A stretch of DNA of 54,722 nt from Bacillus fungorum (GTDB lineage Bacteria > Bacillota > Bacilli > Bacillales > Bacillaceae_G): positions 1 through 54,722 of the forward strand of contig NZ_NWUW01000026.1 in the NCBI RefSeq assembly GCF_002746455.1, read 5' to 3'. The notes under the pieces are model-generated. The model had not been told where the DNA came from. It made no database searches and saw only the letters and a program-made list of their open reading frames with translations. Numbering within the stretch: position 1 is the stretch's first letter; the number at the start of each line of letters is the position of its first letter. A program made the translations under genes and the position numbers. Below are positions 47,695-54,722 of this stretch, piece after piece.

Positions 47695-48285
47695 TTGAAA
47701 GTCAGTGAACAACGTAAAAAAGCATTAAGTCATTGGACATTTAATTTAAAAATCGGATTAAGCAATGAAGCTGGTTTTTACATTTCTTTAGATGATTGGC
47801 TTACACATGATTATAATAGAACATCATTGGTCGATCCGATATGTGGTGGGTGTCATATATATAATTCAGGTGATGGACTCAGAGCATACTTATGGTTAGA
47901 AAGTTACTTGGATTTAATTCGAAGCGAAGAATTTATACCTAAATTTATTGATATACTTTGTTATGAAAATTATCAAAAAGAATTGTTAGAAATGTTTGAA
48001 AAACACAATAGTATATCAGAAGATAAAAGAATGTTAACAGCTTTAGGAAGAAAACAAAAATTACAAAATAATTCTATTTACTTACTTGAAACCTTAGAGG
48101 AAATAAAAGCGGTTTTAATATCAAAAACTATACCATTTAGAAAAATCACTTGGAATGACATAAAACAAAAGAAAGGTAGTTTTAATAATGGTGAAAATGA
48201 AGTGAAAATTTTTGACCCTAAAGGAGATTATCCCGATTTTTTACAAAAATTAGGTCTTGTAGCTAATTTAAAAAGAAAACCTTAA
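47695..48285 (+). CDS. Hypothetical protein, 196 aa
   Basis: No recognised family. First half contains the cysteine-bearing VDPICGGCHIYNSG; second half is helical and basic. TTG at 47695 is supported by AAAGGGG eight bases upstream; GTG at 47686 overlaps the SD. Confidence 0.6.
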   Translation: MKVSEQRKKALSHWTFNLKIGLSNEAGFYISLDDWLTHDYNRTSLVDPICGGCHIYNSGDGLRAYLWLESYLDLIRSEEFIPKFIDILCYENYQKELLEMFEKHNSISEDKRMLTALGRKQKLQNNSIYLLETLEEIKAVLISKTIPFRKITWNDIKQKKGSFNNGENEVKIFDPKGDYPDFLQKLGLVANLKRKP

Positions 48286-48581
48286 TAAATACAATTTTTA
48301 GTTTGTATTTCAATAATATGTTAAATTGTTATATAATAATTTTGAGAATTTAATCAAAATAAAAAAGTAATTAAACATGATAAAAAGTATTGGCACAAAC
48401 GAAGATCATGTTTGCGGCCAATACTTTTTTAAATTAACAGTTGTATAATTCGAAATAAAAAAGGAAGGGAAATGCAGATTATCCTTCCATTTTTATTGAA
48501 AATATATTGAAATTGGAAGGGAAATGTTATAAAATTAAAGTATAAATTGGAAGGGAAATTTCCAGTTGTGGAGGAATAAAA
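48286..48581. other. Gene-free region with hairpins and a short direct repeat
   Basis: Contains the hairpin at 48381-48430, another stem GGAAGG/CCTTCC (48462-48488), and three copies of GGAAGGGAAAT at about 48462, 48516 and 48549, the last two flanking a possible -10 TATAAA. They may be operator sites for the gene at 48582. Confidence 0.5.
48381..48430 (+). repeat. CACAAAC hairpin family, copy 4
   Basis: TAAAAAGTATTGG and CCAATACTTTTTT form a long outer stem ending in T residues, around the CACAAAC/GTTTGCG inner part. Able to act as a terminator. Confidence 0.75.
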
Positions 48582-49037
48582 ATGAATTTGAAATTACAGA
48601 TGAAAATGAACCTTAATAAAAAGATATCTAATAATGAAATGATTAAGTTAGCTAAAAAATTAGGTGGAATTAGTGAAGCTGGTGATTATGTCAATATTAC
48701 AGATAAAGAGATTGATTTTAAGATCAGTAAAAAACAAGATTTGCTAAGTCTTTTGTTTCAAAACGGAGTTGGAAGTGTAATTGCCTTTTTAGAGAAATAT
48801 GTCTTTTATTATGACCCTGTTCAAATAGGCGAGGTTTTTTCACAGGATTCAGGAAGAATTGCGCTTATATACGCTTTTAAAAATTACATATATGTAGTGA
48901 AACTTATAGATGGATACAATGAAATAGAGATTTCAGATACTAAAGGTGAAAGTAAAAATATTTTATGTGAGGATGGGCGTAAAGTCGAAATCGAAAACCA
49001 TATAGTAATGGCACATGTTTTATTTGGGAAAAAATAA
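48582..49037 (+). CDS. Hypothetical protein, 151 aa
   Basis: Soluble; helical start (KISNNEMIKLAKKLGG) and strand-rich end. No family recognised. SD TGGAGGAAT. Controlled perhaps by the GGAAGGGAAAT repeats upstream. Confidence 0.6.
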   Translation: MNLKLQMKMNLNKKISNNEMIKLAKKLGGISEAGDYVNITDKEIDFKISKKQDLLSLLFQNGVGSVIAFLEKYVFYYDPVQIGEVFSQDSGRIALIYAFKNYIYVVKLIDGYNEIEISDTKGESKNILCEDGRKVEIENHIVMAHVLFGKK

Positions 49038-49056
49038 TAAAAGGGGGAATAAAACG

Positions 49057-49374
49057 ATGTTCCGAAAAATGAAGAACAAAATAAAAAATAATAAGCATGT
49101 AAAAAAAACAACCGGTTTTGTAGGCAAAAGAATTGAATGGAGCGTTTCAAATACAATCGGCAGTAATTGGGCTTATTATGTATTATGGTTTTTCATTGTA
49201 AATATAATGGCTTTTACAGTAATTGCATTTATTTTATTAGGTGTATTCGGAATGAGTTTTACATTAGGGAAAAATATTAGTTTGTGTATTAGCGTTATTG
49301 TTTCAATTGGATATTTGTTTTATTTACGTCAACAAGAAAAAGAAATGAATAAGGAGGGAGAGAATGAAATTTAA
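49057..49374 (+). CDS. Membrane protein, 105 aa
   Basis: Strongly basic start (about 1-25) and two membrane helices (about 45-67 and 73-90). ATG at 49057 has AAGGGGGAAT upstream; the frame from 49015 overlaps the previous gene. Overlaps the next gene by 11 bp. Confidence 0.6.
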   Translation: MFRKMKNKIKNNKHVKKTTGFVGKRIEWSVSNTIGSNWAYYVLWFFIVNIMAFTVIAFILLGVFGMSFTLGKNISLCISVIVSIGYLFYLRQQEKEMNKEGENEI

Positions 49375-49564
49375 GAATGAAATGGTTTCAAAGTTAGATG
49401 GAATCATAGCTATATTTGTAGGGGTACTTGTTACTAGTGGTGCTGTAGCTTTTTTATGTCGGGTAGTTACCCTTGAAACAATTGAGAAAATTTGTGGTGT
49501 TACTTTTAGCTTATCAGTAATTATAATAGTTCTTCTAATGTTTTATGGAGATAAAAAGAATTAA
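49364..49564 (+). CDS. Small membrane protein, 66 aa
   Basis: Two membrane helices (about 12-30 and 43-60). Starts inside the preceding gene with GGAGGGAG as SD, indicating one mRNA. Function unknown. Confidence 0.58.
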   Translation: MKFKNEMVSKLDGIIAIFVGVLVTSGAVAFLCRVVTLETIEKICGVTFSLSVIIIVLLMFYGDKKN

Positions 49565-49638
49565 ACAATATTGTTAATAAAGTTGAAAAAATTATGAAGC
49601 TAATAAAAAAAGTGAAAAAAAAGGTATAGTAACAATAG

Positions 49639-49743
49639 ATGCAAAACAGGGACAGAATAACTGTAAAAACACCTTTAGATAAACCTGATGAGATCGGTAT
49701 GTATTATAAAAAATGGAGGAAAAAAGAGGGGAATGAAGAGTAA
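49639..49743 (+). CDS. Possible small basic protein, 34 aa
   Basis: ATG at 49639; polar, basic product ending in KKWRKKEGNEE. Its stop overlaps the next start (TAATG). No clear SD, so uncertain. Confidence 0.35.
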   Translation: MQNRDRITVKTPLDKPDEIGMYYKKWRKKEGNEE

Positions 49744-50117
49744 TGAATCAAGTATTTCAAAAGTTTCTAAATGGTGTTAGCAATTCGAATGTGAATGTAT
49801 TTAAAAAAGCATTTTGGATAACTTGTTTTAAAGCGACTTTATTGTTTTATCCGTTGGCAACAATCCCATTTTCATTAATTTTTTTAGCATTTACGGATTA
49901 CATGAAAAGTCCATATCTTTACTATGCAGCAGGTGAAAGTATTTTATTTATAATCACTTTTAGTACGATTGTTCTATTTCTTGCTTTCTTTGGTTTTTAT
50001 GCTTCTATTATTGAAAGTTTTCAAACTAAAGAAAAAGGAAATGCAAAAGGAACAGACCGAAAAACGTTTACTGTTTTTATGGACAACTCAGTAGGAAAAG
50101 AACAAAACAAAAATTAA
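49743..50117 (+). CDS. Membrane protein, 124 aa
   Basis: Two membrane regions (about 24-48 and 62-90), hydrophilic C-terminal tail. Function unknown. SD GAGGGGAATG. Confidence 0.6.
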   Translation: MNQVFQKFLNGVSNSNVNVFKKAFWITCFKATLLFYPLATIPFSLIFLAFTDYMKSPYLYYAAGESILFIITFSTIVLFLAFFGFYASIIESFQTKEKGNAKGTDRKTFTVFMDNSVGKEQNKN

Positions 50118-50138
50118 TAGTAAATTATAGGTGATGAA

Positions 50139-51092
50139 ATGACATATTTAGATATGTATAAAGAACATTTAAAACAAGAAGATAAACGAGAAAGTACAAT
50201 AAAAGGATATGAAAAAGCTGTTCGATATTTTATTAAATGGTACGAAGAAAATCATTCTAATTTTGGTACTTATTATGAGACATTTGAGGATTCTATCAAT
50301 ACTATTCGAATTGACCATTTAATTGATTATAGAAAATACCTGTTGGAAACAACAAGTGTAAGTGGAAAGCCGTATAGTTTTGATACAATTTCATTGCGAG
50401 TAAATTGTATTAAGGATTTCTTTACATTCTTATATAATCAGAAATTAATTGAAGTTAACCCAGCGCAGAATTTAAAAAGTATTCGTTATGTTAAAGAGTC
50501 GCAAGTAAAATGGCTAAGTAAAGAAGAAAAAGCAACATTATTACGTTATGTAGAAGATCCTAAAATTCTTGAAAAAAATGAATGGAGAGGATACAGAAAT
50601 TTAGCAGTTGTAAATATTATGTTATTGGCTGGTTTGCGAATTAGTGAAGTATCAGAATTAAAATTGAAGGATATAGAAGAAGGATTTATTTTAATTAGAA
50701 GTAGTAAGGGAATGAAGGGCAGAAAATTACCAATAAATCATGATTTAGGAAAGATTTTGACTAAATGGCTTGATGTACGAAATAACAAAGATAAATATAA
50801 AGATAGTGAATATGTATTCTTATCCCAACGAGGAAGTCAATTTACTGAAATGGGGATTACTAAATTATTTATTACTTTACAAAAGAAAACAGGTATTTCC
50901 GATTTAACGGCTCATACATTGCGTCATACGTTCTGTCATGACCTAGTTATAAAAGGTGTTCCAGTACATATGATTGCAGAATATGCGGGTCATTCTTCTT
51001 TAAAAACAACTATGATTTACATAACGAGTAGCCATACAGAAAAGAAGGCAGCCGTTGAAAAGTTATCTGTTGGAAGATATGACAATTTGTAA
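50139..51092 (+). CDS. XerC/XerD-like tyrosine recombinase
   Basis: 317 residues, typical Xer length. N-terminal SAM-like core-binding domain (about 1-110), then catalytic domain: LLAGLRISEV (R about 167), lysine near 190 (SKGMKGRK), HTLRHTFCHD (H259, R262), AGHSSLKTT (H about 286) and TMIYI (tyrosine about 294). Probably resolves plasmid dimers, possibly acting on the long direct repeats. ATG at 50139 with TAGGTGATG upstream. Confidence 0.92.
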   Translation: MTYLDMYKEHLKQEDKRESTIKGYEKAVRYFIKWYEENHSNFGTYYETFEDSINTIRIDHLIDYRKYLLETTSVSGKPYSFDTISLRVNCIKDFFTFLYNQKLIEVNPAQNLKSIRYVKESQVKWLSKEEKATLLRYVEDPKILEKNEWRGYRNLAVVNIMLLAGLRISEVSELKLKDIEEGFILIRSSKGMKGRKLPINHDLGKILTKWLDVRNNKDKYKDSEYVFLSQRGSQFTEMGITKLFITLQKKTGISDLTAHTLRHTFCHDLVIKGVPVHMIAEYAGHSSLKTTMIYITSSHTEKKAAVEKLSVGRYDNL

Positions 51093-51152
51093 GTATAGTT
51101 AAATATCAAATATTAAAACAAAATTATCATAACAATAGAAGGTAGTTTAAAT

Positions 51153-51347
51153 ATGGGATTAAAAGTTATTCTTATTTTGACTATAACACTATGTATAAGC
51201 ATTCTGTTTTCAATCATCGGAGTTTTTTTTCATCAAAGTTTACAATTAGATGAAGAAAAACTCTTTTTTAAATGGTTCATTTCTATGTGTTTAACGGTTA
51301 TTGGATATAGCATTGTTGTTTATTTTGTTATCCCTAATATATTGTGA
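51153..51347 (+). CDS. Small membrane protein, 64 aa
   Basis: Two membrane helices (about 4-26 and 38-60). SD GAAGGTAG is weak. Function unknown. Confidence 0.52.
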   Translation: MGLKVILILTITLCISILFSIIGVFFHQSLQLDEEKLFFKWFISMCLTVIGYSIVVYFVIPNIL

Positions 51348-51365
51348 AATTTATATAAAATAAAT

Positions 51366-51431
51366 TCTTACAAAAGTATTTATAATAGTTTTTACAAATG
51401 TATTTACAAAAGTAAGAACAAATGATATAAT
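51366..51431 (+). promoter_or_regulatory. Divergent iteron promoter P8
   Basis: Iterons TTCTTACAAAAGT, TTTTTACAAATGT and TTACAAAAGTAAGAAC with different spacing from the others; TATAAT at 51426-51431. The leader (AAGGTGATAAAGTAAAAATAAGG) differs from the common type and no longer matches the candidate small RNA well. Confidence 0.7.
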
Positions 51432-51473
51432 ATGAAATATAAGGTGATAAAGTAAAAATAAGGAGTGTTTAAA

Positions 51474-51929
51474 ATGGATTTTAAAAGAAGTCTTGAACCA
51501 ATGGATTTAGAAGTATTACACAAGGAAATGCATTTGTTAAAAAATAAAATTAAAAAGATTATCAGTAAAACAGGCTATGCTTGTGATAATGTTTGCTACA
51601 ATGCCAATGATCTTGATGAAAAATTTATTATGAGCCAATATTACTACATGCTAACAGAATTAGAAAAAATGTATCATAGGTTGGAATATGTATCTAAAGA
51701 TGTTGTGGAAGAAGGATACATTTCACATAACAAGGATAAAAGATATGCTTTACAGTCAGGGCGCTATCTTACAACAGGAAGTCAATGTGAAATTCTATAT
51801 AAAAATGAAGAAACAGAATCAGTTTATTGGATATATACAATCATTCAACATAATGGTCAAGACTACTATGCTGAAGAATTAGGAAAAGAAGTTAGTATTG
51901 ATGGTATGAAAGTGAGAATACGAGGATAA
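51474..51929 (+). CDS. Hypothetical protein, 151 aa
   Basis: Helical first half (about 1-80) with a possible coiled coil, strand-rich second half (SVYWIYTIIQHNGQDYYAEE). Unassigned. ATG at 51474 after AAGGAGTG. Controlled by the divergent iteron promoter P8. Confidence 0.62.
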   Translation: MDFKRSLEPMDLEVLHKEMHLLKNKIKKIISKTGYACDNVCYNANDLDEKFIMSQYYYMLTELEKMYHRLEYVSKDVVEEGYISHNKDKRYALQSGRYLTTGSQCEILYKNEETESVYWIYTIIQHNGQDYYAEELGKEVSIDGMKVRIRG

Positions 51930-51945
51930 AAAAGGAGTTGATAAA

Positions 51946-52365
51946 ATGGATAAAATATCAAATATTGATGACCTTTTAGAAGTTTTTACTTCAGGATATG
52001 GACACAAGTTTTTAATGATATTACTCGTGTTATTTACTTTTTTAATTATGTTACGTATATATGTATGGTGGTTTCGACGTTCAATTGGGTATTATGGCGG
52101 TGGTGGTTATGATTACTCTTCAAATACAATGGGGGCTACATCATCAAACAATAAAAAAGTTAATTTAGAAAAAAGCTTTAATGCTAGTAACTTGAATAGG
52201 CATTCCCTAGTAGTAGGAAAAACAAGTTCAGGAATGACAGAGCTTTTTAACTCAGGAATTTTAAATTCGTCTACAAATGATGATGCAAGTTGTTCACATC
52301 GTAACCATGATACAGGAACTATTGGAAGTGGAGATTCAGGGAACTTTGATGGTGGAGGATATTGA
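51946..52365 (+). CDS. Membrane protein with glycine/serine-rich tail, 139 aa
   Basis: One membrane helix (about 20-40), basic stop (WWFRRS), glycine-rich stretch (YYGGGGYDYSS), then a polar low-complexity tail ending GNFDGGGY. A potential phosphate-loop-like VVGKTSSGMTE near 85-95 is incomplete for an ATPase. Function unknown. SD AAAGGAG. Confidence 0.6.
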   Translation: MDKISNIDDLLEVFTSGYGHKFLMILLVLFTFLIMLRIYVWWFRRSIGYYGGGGYDYSSNTMGATSSNNKKVNLEKSFNASNLNRHSLVVGKTSSGMTELFNSGILNSSTNDDASCSHRNHDTGTIGSGDSGNFDGGGY

Positions 52366-52390
52366 AAAATATAGGATATTAGGAGGTTTA

Positions 52391-52465
52391 ATGATGTGGA
52401 GTAAGAATTATAAAAAAGTGAGTGGCATTGTTACAAAAAAAGGTTCAAAACATCTTTTATTATAA
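52391..52465 (+). CDS. Possible small basic peptide, 24 aa
   Basis: ATG at 52391 after a strong TTAGGAGG; lysine-rich product (MMWSKNYKKVSG...). No homologue recognised. Confidence 0.4.
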   Translation: MMWSKNYKKVSGIVTKKGSKHLLL

Positions 52466-52473
52466 GTCCAGCG

Positions 52474-52527
52474 AAATTACATATTGGCACAAATGATAAA
52501 GCATATTTGTGGCCTATATGTAATTTT
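52474..52527 (+). repeat. CACAAAC hairpin family, copy 5
   Basis: AAATTACATATTGG with CCTATATGTAATTT outside; inside CACAAAT/ATTTGTG. Compared with other copies, the inner stem has changed C-G to T-A at one pair with pairing kept. Precedes the gene at 52555. Confidence 0.78.
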
Positions 52528-52554
52528 TGAAGCAAGATCAGGGAGGGGAAAGTA

Positions 52555-52857
52555 ATGAGTAACCCATTTGAGAAAACAATAGAAAATTTATTAAAACAAA
52601 ATCGAAAATGGAATACGCCTTGTATAACTAATGTACCTTTTATGAAAGATGGTGAGTATTACCGATTAGAATTAAATACACAAAAAATATATTTAGTGCG
52701 TAAATCAGGAAGTCGAGCGTTAGGAGAAATCGAAGTAACACACACTGAAAAAATAAATGAGTTAATGCAATATGTATCTAAAAACATTCCATTTGAAGAA
52801 AATATTTTAATTATTGACCCAAAAGACAAAATTATAGGAATGAATAATAATGAGTAA
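52555..52857 (+). CDS. Hypothetical protein, 100 aa
   Basis: Soluble; strand-rich middle with FMKDGEYYRLEL and helical end. No family recognised. SD GGGAGGGGAAAG. Overlaps the next gene by eight bases. Confidence 0.58.
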   Translation: MSNPFEKTIENLLKQNRKWNTPCITNVPFMKDGEYYRLELNTQKIYLVRKSGSRALGEIEVTHTEKINELMQYVSKNIPFEENILIIDPKDKIIGMNNNE

Positions 52858-53278
52858 AATAATGACAAATGTAATGACAAATGAATTTTCTCATAAATTA
52901 CTTCTTATTATTTGTTCTATACTTGCTGTATTTGGCTGGTTATATTGTTTTGATTTATATAACAGGATGAAATTACAATTTACTATATACCATGCAATTG
53001 TATTGGTTGTTCCGTTTATAGTTTTGTTATTGGGGTACAATGCAATTGTTTGTTATTTCAAAAAGAAAAAGTTCTTTGAAAGTGTAATAAAATCATTAAT
53101 AACGATTGTTATAGTTTCAGGTGTTTTTATGGCAGCAGGTTTATTTATAGAACAAGAGAATGTAATTTTTAAAGTCTTATTTTTTGCTATATTAGGTGCT
53201 TCCATACTTCTAAGGTTCATAGCGTATATTATAAATAAAAATCGTGTATACAAAGAAATGAAGCCTTTAACTAAATAA
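52850..53278 (+). CDS. Membrane protein, 142 aa
   Basis: Four membrane helices (about 13-33, 43-65, 75-97, 104-127). Translation probably coupled to the preceding gene by the overlap. Function unknown. Confidence 0.6.
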   Translation: MSKIMTNVMTNEFSHKLLLIICSILAVFGWLYCFDLYNRMKLQFTIYHAIVLVVPFIVLLLGYNAIVCYFKKKKFFESVIKSLITIVIVSGVFMAAGLFIEQENVIFKVLFFAILGASILLRFIAYIINKNRVYKEMKPLTK

Positions 53279-53294
53279 TAAAGGGAGGTTGTGT

Positions 53295-53483
53295 ATGGAT
53301 ATTGTTTGGTCACTTGTATTGCTTTTATTGGTAATCAGTGTACTGATCGTAGAGTTTAAATTTAAAACGTGGAAGTTCTCTAAGTATTATGCTATTTCAG
53401 TAATGCTTTTAGTTATCATTGCATTTTATACAATACCAAGTTTTCATAATCATATGTTAGAAGTCATTAAAGGGTTAGGTTAA
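53295..53483 (+). CDS. Small membrane protein, 62 aa
   Basis: Two membrane helices (about 3-22 and 32-50). ATG at 53295 after GGGAGG at six bases. Function unknown. Confidence 0.55.
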   Translation: MDIVWSLVLLLLVISVLIVEFKFKTWKFSKYYAISVMLLVIIAFYTIPSFHNHMLEVIKGLG

Positions 53484-53508
53484 ATCAAATATTAAGGAGC
53501 AATTTAAA

Positions 53509-53937
53509 ATGATACTTAATAGAGAAAAACAAAAAGAATTTATTGAAGCTACAACACTAATAATACAAGGGTTAGGGAAACTAGATGACTTGTATCTTGA
53601 AAATGAGGGATTACAAGAAATACATGATTTTGAAATGAAAGTAACTGATATGACTAAAGAACTAGAAAAGAAAATAATACCTCGTATGGAGTTAACTCAA
53701 CAAAATGCGTTGTTATTTATTCAGTATTTACAAGAAGGCGAAAAATTCATGACTGAAATTGATGAAGTTAAAATGAATAATCAATTGATTTGTATTTTAA
53801 AAGAATACCTTGAAACTGGAAAGATTAGTGAGAAAAATAAAGAGTGGGCTGAAGATAGTGTTAGTTGGGAATTTCAGACTCGAATTATAACACCTGTTGT
53901 TCAATTATTAGTTCATAACAATATAGTTAAAATTTAA
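53509..53937 (+). CDS. Hypothetical protein, 142 aa
   Basis: Helical, acidic, no recognised domain (long helices about 10-60 and 65-95). SD AAGGAGC. Last gene before long repeat D, whose left edge lies directly after its stop codon. Confidence 0.6.
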   Translation: MILNREKQKEFIEATTLIIQGLGKLDDLYLENEGLQEIHDFEMKVTDMTKELEKKIIPRMELTQQNALLFIQYLQEGEKFMTEIDEVKMNNQLICILKEYLETGKISEKNKEWAEDSVSWEFQTRIITPVVQLLVHNNIVKI

Positions 53938-54193
53938 ATGAAAATCATTTGGGCTCACAATACAGCGAGTAATTCACCGGTCCATACTTAAAAAGCAAAG
54001 TATGGACTGGTGAAAACTCGCTGATAATTGCCGACTCGGACTAAAATGCTCGATAACTAGAAAGAGTAACCTTTTAAATGAAAACCGTTTTAAAAGGAAA
54101 CTCTTTCTAAGTTCCTGATCATTTCTTAACGCCACTTCGCGGAGCGTAAAAGAAAAAGGCAAAAGAAAAAAGAAAGAGAAGAAATAAAAAGGA

Positions 54194-54236
54194 AAAGTCA
54201 TGCAGCCACCTAGCGGTAGGCCACATGACTTTTTTT
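54194..54236 (+). repeat. CAGCCACCTA motif family, copy 6
   Basis: Terminator-like member as copies 3 and 5, with AAAGTCATG/CATGACTTT stem followed by T residues. Confidence 0.8.
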
Positions 54237-54638
54237 AATAAAAAGAAAAGCTAAAAGAAAAAGAAAGGGCTAATTCAAAATTCAATACCGAGTAGTATTT
54301 TTTTAAAAGTATTCCATTCCATTTCATACTTTTAAAAAAATCTCCACTCTTAGCCACGATTTTCTTATGAAATGGAAAAGCATATTTCATAAGAAAACCG
54401 AGTCTATATTGAGTTTTAAATTTTTGACAGGCTTTTTGTCTTACGCCAAGCCGACACCAAAAAGGAAGCTGTTAAGGCAGCCGACTTGCGTTACTAAGTG
54501 TAGCCTGTCAAACCGCCTAAAACCGAGGGGGATAATCCCCCACACCCCCTAGCCAACCTCCCCCAAAAAGTGAAGGACAATCCCAAACCCGAAAGAAAAA
54601 AGCAAGAAAAACCGAAAAAAATCAAAAGTTTTTACACA

Positions 54639-54683
54639 AGTTCTTACAAAAGTATTTACTTTTGTAAGAACTAATGATATAAT
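54639..54683 (+). promoter_or_regulatory. Iteron-operator promoter P1 (second view)
   Basis: The same promoter as at 320-364, seen again because the window overlaps itself. Confidence 0.85.
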
Positions 54684-54722
54684 TATAAATGTAAGGTAGT
54701 TAAACAAATTTAAATTTTAAGG

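Larger units (their letters stand above)
53943..54722 (+). repeat. Long structured repeat, copy D (continues into 1-414 on the circle)
   Basis: Same elements as copy B, very similar in sequence, ending in the iteron promoter that drives the JAMM gene at 415 once the circle is closed. Bases 54320-54722 repeat 1-403 and should be counted once. Confidence 0.92.

Noticed and set aside
52190..52240. ATPase phosphate loop in the 139-aa membrane protein
   Set aside because: VVGKTSSGMTE lacks the GxxGxGK[ST] order and there is no Walker B region.

Overview
The window is almost certainly one whole circular plasmid of a Bacillus cereus group bacterium. Bases 1-403 are repeated without a difference at 54320-54722, so the molecule would close into a circle of about 54.3 kb that has been opened inside a repeat. 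The DNA is AT-rich, Shine-Dalgarno (SD) sites are strong GGAGG-type, and the gene content (TubZ/TubR partition, Rap-Phr, LPXTG adhesin with sortase, Gram-positive type IV secretion) fits large B. cereus/thuringiensis/anthracis plasmids. I see no antibiotic-resistance gene, insertion sequence, transposase, crystal toxin, tRNA, rRNA or CRISPR array.

Layout. 0.4-2.8 kb: short units with a JAMM (RadC-like) protein and a J-domain protein, each behind the same iteron promoter, then a candidate trans-acting small RNA. 3.0-8.2 kb: XRE regulator, a 1346-residue thioester/Cna-B/LPXTG adhesin and its sortase. 8.2-11.4 kb: tubZ and tubR (minus strand), the tubC iterons, and a candidate replication-control cassette (antisense RNA, attenuator, small basic protein). 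12.3-12.9 kb: a candidate transfer origin made of six repeats spaced exactly 11 bp, a 187-bp nested hairpin and a purine-rich tract. 13.1-25.7 kb: one conjugation operon (PD-(D/E)XK relaxase-like protein, VirD4, VirB8/TcpC, TcpD, TcpE, VirB4, lipoprotein, VirB6, CwlT-like wall hydrolase, a second VirB8-like protein, SNase-like lipoprotein). 25.7-39.6 kb: accessory cassettes of small membrane, zinc-ribbon and unknown proteins, including a single-strand DNA-binding protein. 39.8-44.5 kb: FtsK-type ATPase, a second relaxase-like protein and topoisomerase III. 44.7-54.0 kb: Rap-Phr, a small winged-helix regulator, more small genes and a XerD-like recombinase.

How it may work together. The most interesting pattern is regulatory. 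Near-palindromic 12-bp iterons of the form TTACTTTTGTAA form the presumed tubC centromere at 10.47-10.62 kb, and the same iterons sit as an inverted repeat across the -35 and spacer of seven further promoters, plus one divergent copy. This suggests that TubR, the partition DNA-binding protein, also represses a dispersed set of accessory genes (JAMM, J-domain, SSB and others). In a recipient lacking TubR these promoters would fire at once, as with zygotic induction of establishment genes. The transcripts share one 5' leader, and a small RNA encoded at 2.86-2.94 kb is complementary to that leader including its SD site.

Three copies of a ~785-bp, heavily folded repeat each sit directly upstream of one iteron promoter. 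Two further short RNA-like hairpin families, with 6 and 5 copies, are scattered between operons and keep pairing while their stems change. These elements are the best candidates for undescribed biology. Functions of most small proteins cannot be read from sequence and are given as unknown.
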